NCBI GenBank assembly: GCA_030267565.1
Contig: BRXU01000024.1
Coordinates: 1,410,501-1,474,500 of the forward strand
Length of the DNA stretch: 64,000 bases
From: Pleodorina starrii
Lineage: Eukaryota > Chlorophyta > Chlorophyceae > Chlamydomonadales > Volvocaceae
Direction: 5' to 3'
This document shows positions 51,165 through 63,305 of the stretch, piece after piece. The translations under genes and the position numbers were made by a program. The first letter of the stretch is position 1, and every line of letters starts with the position of its first letter. The notes beneath the pieces are model-generated. The model was not told the origin of the DNA, searched no databases, and saw only the letters and a list, made by a program, of their open reading frames with translations.

Positions 51165-54100
51165 GAGCCGGTGAACGTGCAAGGCAGCAAAGGTCAACGG
51201 CGGGGTTGCCGACTGGTGTCGGGCTGGGTTGGGTACGGCAGGGAAAGCCGGGCGTCGAAGGCACTGCAGGTCAGGAAAACGGTGTGTCCCCGGGTTCCTC
51301 CAATTGAGCTGCATTGCCCGAGACATTCCGCCGCTGTGCTCATGTGCCTCTCCGCCCCCTCTCCGCACATCCCAGCCTGTGCTCACGTACCTCTCCGCCC
51401 CCCGCACCGTCCCGTCCCACCTGGTATGCGCCTGCTCGGTCGTGCCGGTCAGCCGGGCTAGCTGCTGCCGTGTCCATCCGTTCCACCCTGCACAAGAAGC
51501 AAGGGCAAGCCGGCGAGCATCCAAGGCAGCAAAGGTCAACGACGGGGTTGCCGACTGTTGGCCGGCTGGGTTGGGTACGGCAGAGAAAGCCGGGCATCGA
51601 AGGCACTGCAGGTCAGGGCAACGGGGTGTCCCCAGGTTCCGCCGATTGAGCTGCATTGCCCCAGACATTCGGCTGCTGAGCTCACGTACCTCTCCACCCC
51701 CCGCACCGTCCCCTCCCACCTGGTATGCGCTTGCTCGGTCGTGCCAGTCAGCCGGGCTAGCTGCTGCCGTGTCCATCCGTTCCACCCTGCACAAGATGAA
51801 AGGGCGAGCCGGTGAACACGCAAGGCAGCAAAGGTCAACGACGGGGTTGCCGACTGGTGGCCGGCTGGGTTGGGTACGGCAGGAAAAGCCGAGCATCGAA
51901 GGCACTGCAGGTCAGGGGAACGGTGTGTCCCCGGGTTCCGCCGATTGAGCTGCATTGCCCCAGACATTCGGCTGCTGAGCTCACGTACCTCTCCGCCCCC
52001 CGCGCCGTCCCGTCCCACCTGGTATGCGCCTGCTCGGTCGTGCCGGTCAGCCGGGCTAGCTGCTGCCGTGTCCATCTGTTCCACCCTGCACAAGAAGAAA
52101 GGGCGAGCCGGTGAACACGCAAGGCAGCAAAGGTTAACGACGGGGTTTCCGACTGGTGGCGGGCAGGGTTGGGTACGGCAGGGAAAGCCGGGCATGGAAG
52201 GCACTGCAGGTCAGGATAACGGCGTGTCCTCGGGTTCCTCCAATTGAGCTGCATTGCCCCGCTGTGCGCACATACCTCTCCGCCCCCGGCACCGTCCCCT
52301 CCCACCTGGTATGCGCTTGCTCCTGCACGCCAGTCGGCCGGCCTAGCTGCTGCCGTGTCCATCCGTTCCACCCTGCACAAGAAGCAAGGGCGAGCCGGTG
52401 AACACGCAAGGCAGCAAAGGTCAACCACGGGGTTGCCGACTGGTGGCGGGCTGGGTTGGGTACGGCAGGGAAAGCCGGGCATCGAAGGCACTGCAGGTCA
52501 GGGGAACGGTGTGTCCCCGGGTTCCGCCGATTGAGCTGCATTGCCCCAGACATTCGGCTGCTGAGCTCACATACCTCTCCGCCCCCGGAACCGTCCCCTC
52601 CCACCTGGTATGCGCTTGCTCCTGCACGCCAGTCGGCCGGGCTAGCTGCTGCCGTGTCCATCCGTTCCACCTTGCACAAGAAGCAAGGGCAAGCCGGCGA
52701 GCATCCAAGGCAGCAAAGGTCAACGACGGGGTTGCCGACTGTTGGCCGGCTGGGTTGGGTACGGCAGAGAAAGCCGGGCATCGAAGGCACTGCAGGTCAG
52801 GGCAACGGGGTGTCCCCAGGTTCCGCCGATTGAGCTGCATTGCCCCAGACATTCGGCTGCTGAGCTCACGTACCTCTCCACCCCCCGCACCGTCCCCTCC
52901 CACCTGGTATGCGCTTGCTCGGTCGTGCCAGTCAGCCGGGCTAGCTGCTGCCGTGTCCATCCGTTCCACCCTGCACAAGATGAAAGGGCGAGCCGGTGAA
53001 CACGCAAGGCAGCAAAGGTCAACGACGGGGTTGCCGACTGGTGGCCGGCTGGGTTGGGTACGGCAGGAAAAGCCGAGCATCGAAGGCACTGCAGGTCAGG
53101 GGAACGGTGTGTCCCCGGGTTCCGCCGATTGAGCTGCATTGCCCCAGACATTCGGCTGCTGAGCTCACGTACCTCTCCGCCCCCCGCGCCGTCCCGTCCC
53201 ACCTGGTATGCGCTTGCTCCTGCACGCCAGTCGGCCGGGCTAGCTGCTGCCGTGTCCATCCGTTCCACCCTGCACAAGAAGAAAGGGCGAGCCGGTGAAC
53301 ACGCAAGGCAGCAAAGGTCAACGACGGGGTTTCCGACTGGTGGCCGGCTGGGTTGGGTACGGCAGGGAAAGCCGGGCATCGAAAGCACAGCAGGTCAGGG
53401 GCTCGGTGTGTCCCCGGGTTCCGCCGATTGAGCTGCATTGCCCCAGACATTCGGCTGCTGAGCTCACGTACCTCTCCGCCCCCGGCACCGTCCCATCCCA
53501 CCTGGTATGCGTCTGCTCGGTCGTGCCAGTCAGCCGGGCTAGCTGCTGCCGTGTCCATCCGTTCCACCCTGCACAAGAAGAAAGGGCGAGCCGGTGAACA
53601 CGCAAGGCAGCAAAGGTCAACGACGGGGTTGCCGACTGGTGGCGGGCTGGGTTGGGTACGGCAGGGAAAGCCGGGCATGGAAGGCACTGCAGGTCAGGGG
53701 AACGGCGTGTCCTCGGGTTCCTCCAATTGAGCTGCACTGCCCCGCTGTGCGCACATACCTCTCCGCCCCCGGCACCGTCCCCTCCACCTGGTATGCGCTT
53801 GCTCCTGCACGCCAGTCGGCCGGCCTAGCTGCTGCCGTGTCCATCCGTTCCACCCTGCACAAGAAGCAAGGGCGAGCCGGTGAACACGCAAGGCAGCAAA
53901 GGTCAACGACGGGGTTGCCGACTGGTGGCGGGCTGGGTTGGGTACGGCAGGGAAAGCCGGGCATCGAAGGCACTGCAGGTCAGGGGAACGGCGTGTCCCC
54001 GGGTTCCGCCGATTGGGCTGCATTGCCCCAGACATTCGGCTGCTGTGCTCACGTACCTCTCCGCCCCCCGCACCGTCCCATCCCACCTGGTATGCGCTTG

Positions 54101-57100
54101 CTCGGTCGTGCCGGTCAGCCGGGCTAGCTGCTGCCGTGTCCATCCGTTCCACCTTGCACAAGAAGCAAGGGCAAGCCGGCGAGCATCCAAGGCAGCAAAG
54201 GTCAACGACGGGGTTTCCGACTGGTGGCCGGCTGGGTTGGGTACGGCAGGGAAAGCCGGGCATCGAAAGCACAGCAGGTCAGGGGCTCGGTGTGTCCCCG
54301 GGTTCCGCCGATTGAGCTGCATTGCCCCAGACATTCGGCTGCTGAGCTCACGTACCTCTCCGCCCCCGGCACTGTCCCATCCCACCTGGTATGCGTCTGC
54401 TCGGTCGTGCCAGTCAGCCGGGCTAGCTGCTGCCGTGTCCATCCGTTCCACCCTGCACAAGAAGAAAGGGCGAGCCGGTGAACACGCAAGGCAGCAAAGG
54501 TCAACGACGGGGTTGCCGACTGGTGGCCGGCTGGGTTGGGTACGGCAGGAAAAGCCGAGCATCGAAGGCACTGCAGGTCAGGGGAACGGTGTGTCCCCGG
54601 GTTCCGCCGATTGAGCTGCATGGCCCCGCTGTGCTCACGTACCTCTCCGCCCCCTGCACCGTCCCATTCCACCTGGTATGCGCTTGCTCCTGCACGCCAG
54701 TCGGCCGGCCTAGCTGCTGCCGTGTCCATCCGTTCCACCCTGCACAAGAAGAAAGGGCGAGCCGGTGAACACGCAAGGCAGCAAAGGTCAACCACGGGGT
54801 TGCCGACTGGTGGTCGGCTGGTTTGGGTAAGGCAGGGAAAGCCGGGCATCGAAGGCACTGCAGGTCAGGGGAATGGCTGGTCCCCGGGTTCCACCGATTG
54901 GGCTGCATTGCCCCAGACATTCGGCTGCTGTGCTCACATACCTCTCCGCCCCCGGCACCGTCCCCTCCCACCTGGTATGCGCTTGCACCTGCACGCCAGT
55001 CGGCCGGCCTAGCTGCTGCCGTGTCCATCCGTTCCACCCTGCACAAGAAGAAAGGGCGAGCCGGTGAACACGCAAGGCAGCAAGGGTCAACGACGGGGTT
55101 GCCGACTGGTGGTCGGCTGGTTTGGGTAAGGCAGGGAAAGCCGGGCATGGAAGGCACTGCAGGTCAGGGGAACGGTGTGTCCTCGGGTTCCTCCAATTAT
55201 GCTGCATGGCCCCGCTGTGCTCACGTACCTCTCCGCCCCCCGCACCGTCCCATCCCACCTGGTATGCGCCTGCTCGGTCGTGCCGGTCAGCCGGGCTAGC
55301 TGCTGCCGTGTCCATCCGTTCCACCCTGCAAAAGAAGCAAGGGCGAGCCGGTGAACACGCAAGGCAGCAAAGGTCAACGACGGGGTTGCCGACTGGTGGC
55401 GGGCTGGGTTGGGTACGGCAGGGAAAGCCGGGCATCGAAAGCACAGCAGGTCAGGGGCTCGGTGTGTCCCCGGGTTCCGCCGATTGAGCTGCATTGCCCC
55501 AGACATTCGGCTGCTGAGCTCACGTACCTCTCCGCCCCCGGCACTGTCCCATCCCACCTGGTATGCGTCTGCTCGGTCGTGCCAGTCAGCCGGGCTAGCT
55601 GCTGCCGTGTCCATCCGTTCCACCCTGCACAAGAAGAAAGGGCGAGCCGGTGAACACGCAAGGCAGCAAAGGTCAACGACGGGGTTGCCGACTGGTGGCC
55701 GGCTGGGTTGGGTACGGCAGGAAAAGCCGAGCATCGAAGGCACTGCAGGTCAGGGGAACGGTGTGTCCCCGGGTTCCGCCGATTGAGCTGCATGGCCCCG
55801 CTGTGCTCACGTACCTCTCCGCCCCCTGCACCGTCCCATTCCACCTGGTATGCGCTTGCTCCTGCACGCCAGTCGGCCGGCCTAGCTGCTGCCGTGTCCA
55901 TCCGTTCCACCCTGCACAAGAAGCAAGGGCGAGCCGGTGAACACGCAAGGCAGCAAAGGTCAACCACGGGGTTGCCGACTGGTGGCGGGCTGGGTTGGGT
56001 ACGGCAGGGAAAGCCGGGCATCGAAGGCACTGCAGGTCAGGGGAATGGCTGGTCCCCGGGTTCCGCCGATTGAGCTGCATTGCCCCAGACATTCGGCTGC
56101 TGAGCTCACATACCTCTCCGCCCCCGGCACCGTCCCCTCCCACCTGGTATGCGCTTGCACCTGCACGCCAGTCGGCCGGCCTAGCTGCTGCCGTGTCCAT
56201 CCGTTCCACCCTGCACAAGAAGAAAGGGCGAGCCGGTGAACACGCAAGGCAGCAAGGGTCAACGACGGGGTTGCCGACTGGTGGTCGGCTGGTTTGGGTA
56301 AGGCAGGGAAAGCCGGGCATGGAAGGCACTGCAGGTCAGGGGAACGGTGTGTCCTCGGGTTCCTCCAATTATGCTGCATGGCCCCGTTGTGCTCACGTAC
56401 CTCTCCGCCCCCCGCACCGTCCCATCCCACCTGGTATGCGCCTGCTCGGTCGTGCCGGTCAGCCGGGCTAGCTGCTGCCGTGTCCATCCGTTCCACCCTG
56501 CAAAAGAAGCAAGGGCGAGCCGGTGAACACGCAAGGCAGCAAAGGTCAACGACGGGGTTGCCGACTGGTGGCGGGCTGGGTTGGGTACGGCAGGGAAAGC
56601 CGGGCATCGAAGGCACTGCAGGTCAGGGGAACGGCGTGTCCCCCGGTTCCGCCGATTGAGCTGCATTGCCCCCAGACATTCGGCTGCTGAGCTCACATAC
56701 CTCTCCGCCCCCGGCACCGTCCCCTCCCACCTGGTATGCACCTGCTCGGTCGTGCCGGTCAGCCGGGCTAGCTGCTGCCGTGTCCATCCGTTCCACCCTG
56801 CACAAGAAGCAAGGGCGAGCCGGTGAACACACAAGGCAGCAAAGGTCAACGACGGGGTTGCCGACTGGTGGCGGGCTGGGTTGGGTACGGCAGGGAAAGC
56901 CGGGCATCGAAGGCAATGCAGGTCAGGGGAACGGCGTGTCCCCGGGTTCCGCCGATTGAGCTGCATTGCCCCAGACATTCGGCTGCTGAGCTCACATAAC
57001 TCTCCGCCCCCGGCACCGTCCCCTCCCACCTGGTATGCGCTTGCTCCTGCACGCCAGTCGGCCGGGCTAGCTGCTGCCGTGTCCATCCGTTCCACCCTGC

Positions 57101-57960
57101 ACAAGAAGAAAGGGCGAGCCGGTGAACACGCAAGGCAGCAAAGGTCAACGACGGGGTTGCCGACTGGTGGCGGGCTGGGATGGGTACGGCAGGGAAAGCC
57201 GGGCATCGAAGGCACTGCAGGTCAGGGGAACGGTGTGTCCCCGGGTTCCACCGATTGGGCTGCATTGCCCCAGACATTCGGCTGCTGTGCTCACGTACCT
57301 CTCCGCCCCCCGCACCGTCCCATCCCACCTGGTATGCGCTTGCTCGGTCGTGCCGGTCAGCCGGGCTAGCTGCTGCCGTGTCCATCCGTTCCACCTTGCA
57401 CAAGAAGCAAGGGCAAGCCGGCGAGCATCCAAGGCAGCAAAGGTCAACGACGGGGTTTCCGACTGGTGGCCGGCTGGGTTGGGTACGGCAGGGAAAGCCG
57501 GGCATCGAAAGCACAGCAGGTCAGGGGCTCGGTGTGTCCCCGGGTTCCGCCGATTGAGCTGCATTGCCCCAGACATTCGGCTGCTGAGCTCACGTACCTC
57601 TCCGCCCCCGGCACCGTCCCATCCCACCTGGTATGCGCTTGCTCGGTCGTGCCGGTCAGCCGGGCTAGCTGCTGCCGTGTCCATCCGTTCCACCCTGCAC
57701 AAGAAGAAAGGGCGAGCCGGTGAACACGCAAGGCAGCAAAGGTCAACGACGGGGTTGCCGACTGGTGGCGGGCTGGGTTGGGTACGGCAGTGAAAGCTGG
57801 GCATCGAAGGCACTACAGGTCAGGGGAACGGCGTGTACCCGGGTTCCGCCGATTGAGCTGCATTGCCCCAGACATTCAGCTGCTGAGCTCACATACCTCT
57901 CCGCCCCCGGAACCGTCCCCTCCCACCTGGTATGCGCTTGCTCGGTCGTGCCAGTCAACC
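51165..57960. repeat. Satellite, about 23 tandem units of 299 or 287 bp
   Basis: GGTGAACACGCAAGGCAGC, or its variant GGCGAGCATCCAAGGCAGC, recurs at 51170, 51508, 51810, 52109, 52396, 52695 and so on to 57719. Full units are about 299 bp; short ones lack 12 bp around AGACATTCGGCTGC. Marker variants recur together (the GCGAGCATCC type near 51508, 52695, 54178 and 57419), so multi-unit blocks were copied. Frames of about 218-244 codons run on both strands because stops are rare in the unit. Neither unit length is a multiple of three, so no single protein repeat is encoded. Confidence 0.95.
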
Positions 57961-57985
57961 GGGCTACTGACACTGACTGCGTACC

Positions 57986-58260
57986 TTCTCGACGGCCAGA
58001 GCGAGCTGCACACACTGTGGCACGAGGTTGTTGACGCCAGGTGGCGACGCTGACGGCAATCGTAGTGCCCGACTTGCTAAACCACAGCTTGTAGCCGAAA
58101 AAGCAGCACGCCGTCTTATTGTCAAGCTTTGGTGTCTGCTGTTCTTTGCTTTATTCATATCAGTTGTCCATAAGTTCTGTGCCATCACAGGTGTTAAATG
58201 CTCCCTAACATCGTCCCTGATATACGATGTCATCCTTCGTAATGCCTCTACATGACCTAA
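57986..58260 (-). pseudogene. Duplicated 5' fragment of the 45.5-47.6 kb gene
   Basis: The first part (58250-58160) encodes RRMTSYIRDDVREHLTPVMA, nearly identical to the candidate first exon at 47.5 kb. After a CAGCAG acceptor-like sequence, a second open stretch reads PKLDNKTACCFFGYKLWF and SGTTIAVSVATWRQQ, ending at a GTACGC donor-like site (57985), just where the satellite begins. The second stretch has no counterpart at 47 kb, so either this locus keeps an exon the other lost, or it is a separate gene cut off by the satellite. Confidence 0.5.
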
Positions 58261-58547
58261 TCATTATGAAAATTAAGTAACAGTAAGCATTCAAGATGAG
58301 TTCGTTTTACCCTTAGTACTGTATGCTGAAACTACCTTGCCGTACACGTCACCGTCGGTGACGGTGTACGACATTAAGCAGCTTCACTGCCTGCTCCCTT
58401 ACTCCAACCTGTGGTTGTCCGCTGTGTGGTTAGTTAAGTCCCTTGCTTGATGGACTTATTTGACGTTCTAACTTTGTATGCTATGGGGCGCGACTGCATA
58501 GCTGTCCGCATGTGGCTGTCCGTATAGTTCATTTTTGAGGCAGAAAA

Positions 58548-58615
58548 GGTCTGAGGCGAAAAAGACAAGTAAAAGTTCCTGAAATGACTTTTACTTGTCC
58601 TTTTCGCCTCAGACC
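58548..58615. other. Near-perfect hairpin, 29-bp arms, 10-nt loop
   Basis: Left arm GGTCTGAGGCGAAAAAGACA... (58548-58576), right arm 58587-58615, one mismatch. It could be a minimal MITE or a small-RNA precursor; no flanking duplication was found. Confidence 0.8.
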
Positions 58616-58699
58616 AGCCAAAATGCAGTCCCATAAAAAGCACTCACATTAGGATAGCCGACTGGAGAGTGTAAATCGTCACAGCACTACTTGTAAGAA

Positions 58700-58965
58700 A
58701 TGACTACAAAGCTTATGCCCAGCACCAGATGACTGGACGTAGGCTTCCATGACAGGCTTAGTTTCACATGACTAGCCCAAAATGACTGGGCACAACATGA
58801 CTGGGGGCATGGCGTCCTGATATGACTGGGGCCCTGCCCGGCATGACTGGAGGGGCCCACATGACTGGAGTTATGACTGGTCATGTCGTGCGAATGGCTG
58901 CATGACTGGGTTCATGACCCAAAACACACTGTATGACCCGGTTCATGACTGGGCCGTTCCCCGAG
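58700..58965. repeat. CATGACTGG box cluster
   Basis: About eleven copies of (C/A/T)ATGACTGG or close variants in 240 bp, spaced 13-30 bp, almost all in the same direction. The right end (TATGACCCGGTTCATGACTGGGCCGTTCC) is the inverted match of 44890-44950. Non-coding. Confidence 0.75.
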
Positions 58966-58984
58966 TGCCGTGAACCCGGGCCGG

Positions 58985-60050
58985 CTCCGGCCACCTTAAG
59001 AACCCGCTACTGTGGCTGTTGGACAAGGTGCGGTGGAAGAATGCCAACAAGGAGGCTCACTGGCAGTTGGCTGTCGAGGGCATCCCGCTCTTGGGGAACC
59101 CACATATGCAGAATGTGGCCCCCGCATGCTGTGGGAGTGGCCAGTCCCCTTCCGCGGCCGGGAACACCTGCCCGCCGCGGGTGCACCACTTCAGGCATTG
59201 CCGGGTGACACCAGCTGTCTGGCAGCAGCTGGAGGCTCGGGTCGGCGTTCTTTTCCGCCGGGGCCATATCTGGCGGGTTCCCACCCTGTTGAGGTGGAGT
59301 GGTGCGTGAGGGAGGTGGTCGGTTCGGCGGCCGTGAGCGTGATGTGAACCGGTCGCAGGTACATGGCGGCCGCAGTCAGGTTGGAGACACATCCCCAGGG
59401 GGTCACTCACGGTCAGAGCGGCACGTAGGGCGGTGGCCGACTTTTAGGGCGGCTGCAGGGGTTCGTTGCTTTGAAGGTGTCACACCGTGGCTGGGGCACG
59501 TTGGGAGCTCGCCACTTCTTTACTGCAGTGGCGGTCGGTCGCTTAGTATGTGGGACCTCCGCCCACTTCTGACGCCATGGTTTGGCATGGCTGGGGACTC
59601 AAGTGTGAAGCGCCGATGGGATGCTGGTGACGCTCTGCAATCGGGTGTGGTGCCAGTCGCCTTCCACCCTCCCGTCCTTGGGGACGCCCGGCGATTCATG
59701 CGCTGCCATTGGCCCGCTGAGACTTCGAGCTTCCTCTGGCAGAGTCCCGGGGTGGCTGATAGGAGCCCATGTGGGCAACTTCCCCGGTACGGTGGTGCAC
59801 GGGTCGGTTGCCCCGGGTTGCACCCGAGTACGGCTGGTCGAGGTTGGGTCTCTGGTTGCTTGTGCCCTGGTGCATGTTTGAGGCGTCGGCCGCAGCAGTA
59901 TTTGGTGTGGTTGAGCACTCTCTTCCTGGCACGGTCGGCGGGGTGTATGCACTGACGGCCCTTTGGGTCCACTGTAACATGTTTCAGTCCCCCCGGCAGT
60001 TTCCGGCCCCTGGCGTCGCTTTCAGCCGCTCGGGATGGCCCCGAGATGGA
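58985..60050 (+). pseudogene. Degenerate LINE C-terminus
   Basis: VRWKNANKEAHWQLAVEGIP (from about 59030) is related to NDNKETMWRLAVDGAPYP of the minus-strand LINE at 20.7 kb. Downstream, in the same frame, PPRVHHFRHCRVTPAVWQQL keeps the HHF-x2-C-x2 knuckle pattern seen there. Further frames to 60050 are scattered over all three phases. It is a plus-strand, strongly decayed copy of the same family. Confidence 0.5.
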
Positions 60051-60059
60051 GAGTAGAGA

Positions 60060-61110
60060 CCTGCCGGAGGGGGTGTGGTGGGTCGTCACGGCACCCGCCT
60101 ACTTCCCGCCGGATGTCGGGAAAGGAACCCCTGGTCTCAGTAGCGTGGTACCTTACAAGGGGCTGGTCGCCCTATCTGGCAGGCCGGCGCGTGGATGGCT
60201 GCCCGCCCATGATCTACACCCATCGGGCCCCAGGTGTGCACAACCCTGAGTCTCAGCTCACAACCCAGGCCCATGCGGAGAGGAGCAAGAACAGGCATCA
60301 CGCCGCCCGAGCGATAAAAATTGGACACGGGGTAAAAGGAGCCCAGGCAGGCGGCCTCCTCGGCGCGGGCGGGGTAAAGAGGGTAAACGAGCGGCCTCCA
60401 TCGGGGCCCACGGTGCCAGGCTTGCGGAGGCACGGCCCGCAGGAGCGGGTTGGAGAAGGAGGCTGGTGAAATGGTGCCGGGAATGGGGACAATGATCAAG
60501 CAAGAGGTTACAGAACGCGGGGGCAGAAGCGGCCAAGAAATCGGCACGCTGGGAGATAGGCGGTAGAAGGCCGGCCCCACCGTGGGGAAACCAGGGCAGG
60601 TGGCGCTTGACACTCTCGCGGACGGGACACAGGACGAGCGAGAAGGTGTCGGCGACTGAGTTTTAGAGAGGGAACGGGCACACGTAACCGACCCACGTGC
60701 CGAGCGAGTTTTATTACGTAGGCCGGCCCAGAGGCTGCAGGAATGAAATAGAGGTAATAAATGGAGGCTAAATGATAAATGGACGTATTCGGCTGATCGT
60801 ACGAGAGGCTCATATGCCGTGCCAACTGTCGCGGTTTAGAAAGGCCCGCCCACCCACCCAAGACGCCAATTGGCGTGAATGGGAAGAGCGAAATAGGAGA
60901 ATTACAACGGGCTTGAGCCGCGACAGTGGCGGCCCCGCCACAATAAGCTGGCCCAGGGTACGACAGCCGGTTGAACTTCAACAATTCTGATTGTACAAAG
61001 AATCATCCTGGATGCGGTGGTGAGGTATTAATCTACAAGAAATGACTGCAGGACGGGTGTAATGTATTCCCTGTTGTACAGGTTCAGGGGTTTGCAATGT
61101 CCCAGGTACG
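60060..61110. other. Spacer upstream of the second dioxygenase gene
   Basis: No supported gene. The last 500 bases become AT-richer and must contain the promoter and 5' UTR of the gene at 61117, if it is expressed. I recognise no core promoter motif. Confidence 0.4.
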
Positions 61111-61116
61111 GTTTCA

Positions 61117-62604
61117 ATGTCATCAGAAGTGTGCTCCCATATGTTGATTTTTGGATTAACCACAACCCTGGTGCAATGTGCTGTGAACCCACAGAGCGAC
61201 TGGACCAAGACGCCCGCCCGTTCAAGCGGTTCCCAAAACCAGAGACGGCGGCTGCAAGAGTCTGCAGGCTCGCAGCTGCAGGAGTCAGCCAGCTGGCAGC
61301 TGCAGGAGCCCCTGGCGAGCTTGGATTCCAGGCTTTTCCTCTGCAACGTCAATGAGGTCTCCTCCAGACTTCTGACCGATGGGTTGGCCGTCATCGAGGA
61401 TGCAGAGTTGGGCCAGCTTGCATCGGAGCGGACAGCAATGCGTGCAGAAAAGTTCATCGCAAGGAACGGGCTGGCGATTTTCCAGCAAATCATCCGTGAC
61501 GGTGAGGGCAAAATCGCCTTGAACTACGAGGGCAGGCCGTCCACTTCCGGTGGGGATGGCGAGCGCCTGCAAGCCCGTATCCGGACCTCCACAGCTCCAC
61601 CCGAACTGGTCGCCGTACGAAACCGTGCAGAGATCCTTGTGCAGAAGGTCGTGGACATCAGGCAGGCCGAAAAGCCCGGGGCTGACCTGCACATCCGGAA
61701 ACGGGTCATCTTGGGCACCAAGCCCAGCACACCGCCTGCCCCAGCACAAGCTCTGCACGTTGACGTGCGGCCCGGAAATTCGGACGCCTTCGTGGTGTTC
61801 GTCCCTTTGGGCAAGGATACCACCATCCTCGTGGCGACCAATGGCAGCCACAACACCATAATTTCGTGGCGGCACAGGTCTGCAGCTGCCTGTGGCTTGG
61901 CTGGCGGCGCCACGGCTACAACGACGGCCAATGTTGACGATGGTGCTGCATCAAATGCTGCTGCTGCTACAGCGGCTGGCGTGGGTGGCAGCGCTGGGGG
62001 CAGCGGGGGCAGCGGGGGCAGCGGGGGCAGCGGGGGCAGCGGGGGCAGCGGGGGCAGCGGGGGCAGCGGGGGCAGCGGGGGCAGCGGGGGCAGCGGGGGC
62101 AGCGGGGGCAGCGGGGGCAGCGGGAGGCAGCGGGGGCAGCCGGTGCAGCGTGTGGCAGCAGCTGCCACAACGAGCAAAGGCGCTGCTGGCGCGGCTGCTG
62201 GTGCAGCTGACTTCGTTGGCGCTACCGAGGCTGCAGCCGCGGCTGGTGGAAGTGGCAGGTCTGGGGCTGCAGCTGGAGGGAGTGACAGCGAGTCTGAAGA
62301 GTCCAGTGGTGATGAGTCTGGCACCGACGATGCTCTGGACGATGAAACAGCTGCCAAGCTGCTGCCAAGCTTTCCCGTCCACAACATCTGCAGACTCTTT
62401 GTGCAGCCGGGGCAGGCTCTGTTCCTGCATGGCAACATCGTCCACACGGGAGATGCTGGAAGAAAGGAAGGCTGGATGCCCCGACTGCACATGTATGTGC
62501 AGCCGGGCAAGGTCAAGGACAGGACATGCCCCATCGAGGCCATGTCCGGCATTTTCGCCAGGCGGGTCTTCGGCCCATGGGCCTCCAACGTCTCGAAGGA
62601 GTGA
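61117..62604 (+). CDS. 2OG-Fe(II) dioxygenase-like protein with a split catalytic domain
   Basis: 495 codons from ATG in one open frame; no intron is needed, unlike the paralogue at 14.5-16.0 kb. Residues 1-80 are variable and include three LQESA/LQEP repeats. Residues 85-250 align with the paralogue and include HVD (H214, D216) and NGSH. Residues about 255-418 are low complexity: Ala/Thr, about 14 copies of Gly-Ser-Gly from a 9-bp DNA repeat (61996-62122), Ala-rich, then an acidic Ser/Glu/Asp patch. The fold resumes with FVQPGQALFLHGN, the distal His in IVHTGD (H443) and Arg in MPRLHM (R456). H214 to H443 is 229 residues, against 77 in the paralogue. All Fe and 2OG ligands are kept, so activity is possible if the insert loops out. 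Substrate unknown. Confidence 0.7.
   Translation: MSSEVCSHMLIFGLTTTLVQCAVNPQSDWTKTPARSSGSQNQRRRLQESAGSQLQESASWQLQEPLASLDSRLFLCNVNEVSSRLLTDGLAVIEDAELGQLASERTAMRAEKFIARNGLAIFQQIIRDGEGKIALNYEGRPSTSGGDGERLQARIRTSTAPPELVAVRNRAEILVQKVVDIRQAEKPGADLHIRKRVILGTKPSTPPAPAQALHVDVRPGNSDAFVVFVPLGKDTTILVATNGSHNTIISWRHRSAAACGLAGGATATTTANVDDGAASNAAAATAAGVGGSAGGSGGSGGSGGSGGSGGSGGSGGSGGSGGSGGSGGSGGSGGSGRQRGQPVQRVAAAATTSKGAAGAAAGAADFVGATEAAAAAGGSGRSGAAAGGSDSESEESSGDESGTDDALDDETAAKLLPSFPVHNICRLFVQPGQALFLHGNIVHTGDAGRKEGWMPRLHMYVQPGKVKDRTCPIEAMSGIFARRVFGPWASNVSKE
61996..62122 (+). repeat. 9-bp minisatellite (GGGGGCAGC)n inside the dioxygenase ORF
   Basis: About 14 perfect or near-perfect units. Because the period is 9, length changes keep the reading frame and only alter the Gly-Ser linker. 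Confidence 0.9.
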
Positions 62605-63300
62605 AATGTGTGTGGAATGATCTGGAGAGCAGTGATACTGGACTGGCTGGACTGTTTCAATGGATGTTTTGTGGGGTGGTGACGTTCATGTCTAGGAATG
62701 GTTGGTGGAGTCTTTGTCATACATGCAAACTTTGCTGGACAATTTTCTGCTAGTGTGCAACCCATGTTGTTGTGGGCACAACAGTTTGACCAGAAAATTT
62801 TACCATGGCTCATTAGTGTATTGGAAGATTGCCCTGGTCATTGTAGGCGTGGTTGTTGGAAGACAATATGATGATGACCGTGCAAGGCCTTTGTTCATAT
62901 ATGGTCATTGTATGCATCGTTTTCGGGAGACAGTGTGATGATTGCTGTGCACGGCCTATATCTCAGGGCCAACATCAATTGCAACGGAAGTCTGGCTACA
63001 CCGTTTGTGGTCCATGGTTGGGAATAACTGCTATCCAGAACTGTCCAACAGCCATGTGACAGAATCGTGCTTTAAAGAAATGATGTGTTGAAAAATAACA
63101 AAATGAATTTTGAGATTGAAATGGGGAGGGGAGTGTTCGTGGGATGGGGTGGCATGGGGAAGCATAGGTGAAACACAGGAAAGTCTCGCATCAGGAACCA
63201 TACACCCTGGTCACATTTTACAGGCATGAACATATGAAACGTACAGGATTGCACAAGCTCTGAAACCCTTTAGTGCCCTCCTTGGAGTGTTACACAATAT
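62605..63300. other. AT-richer 3' flank
   Basis: It holds the 3' UTR of the preceding gene and nothing else that I can support. A TGTAA signal was not seen on the plus strand close to the stop. Confidence 0.4.
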
Positions 63301-63305
63301 CAGAG

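Noticed and set aside
51200..57800. Dozens of 200-244 codon frames on both strands
   Set aside because: They arise from a stop-poor 299/287-bp satellite; the period is not a multiple of three and both strands are equally open.
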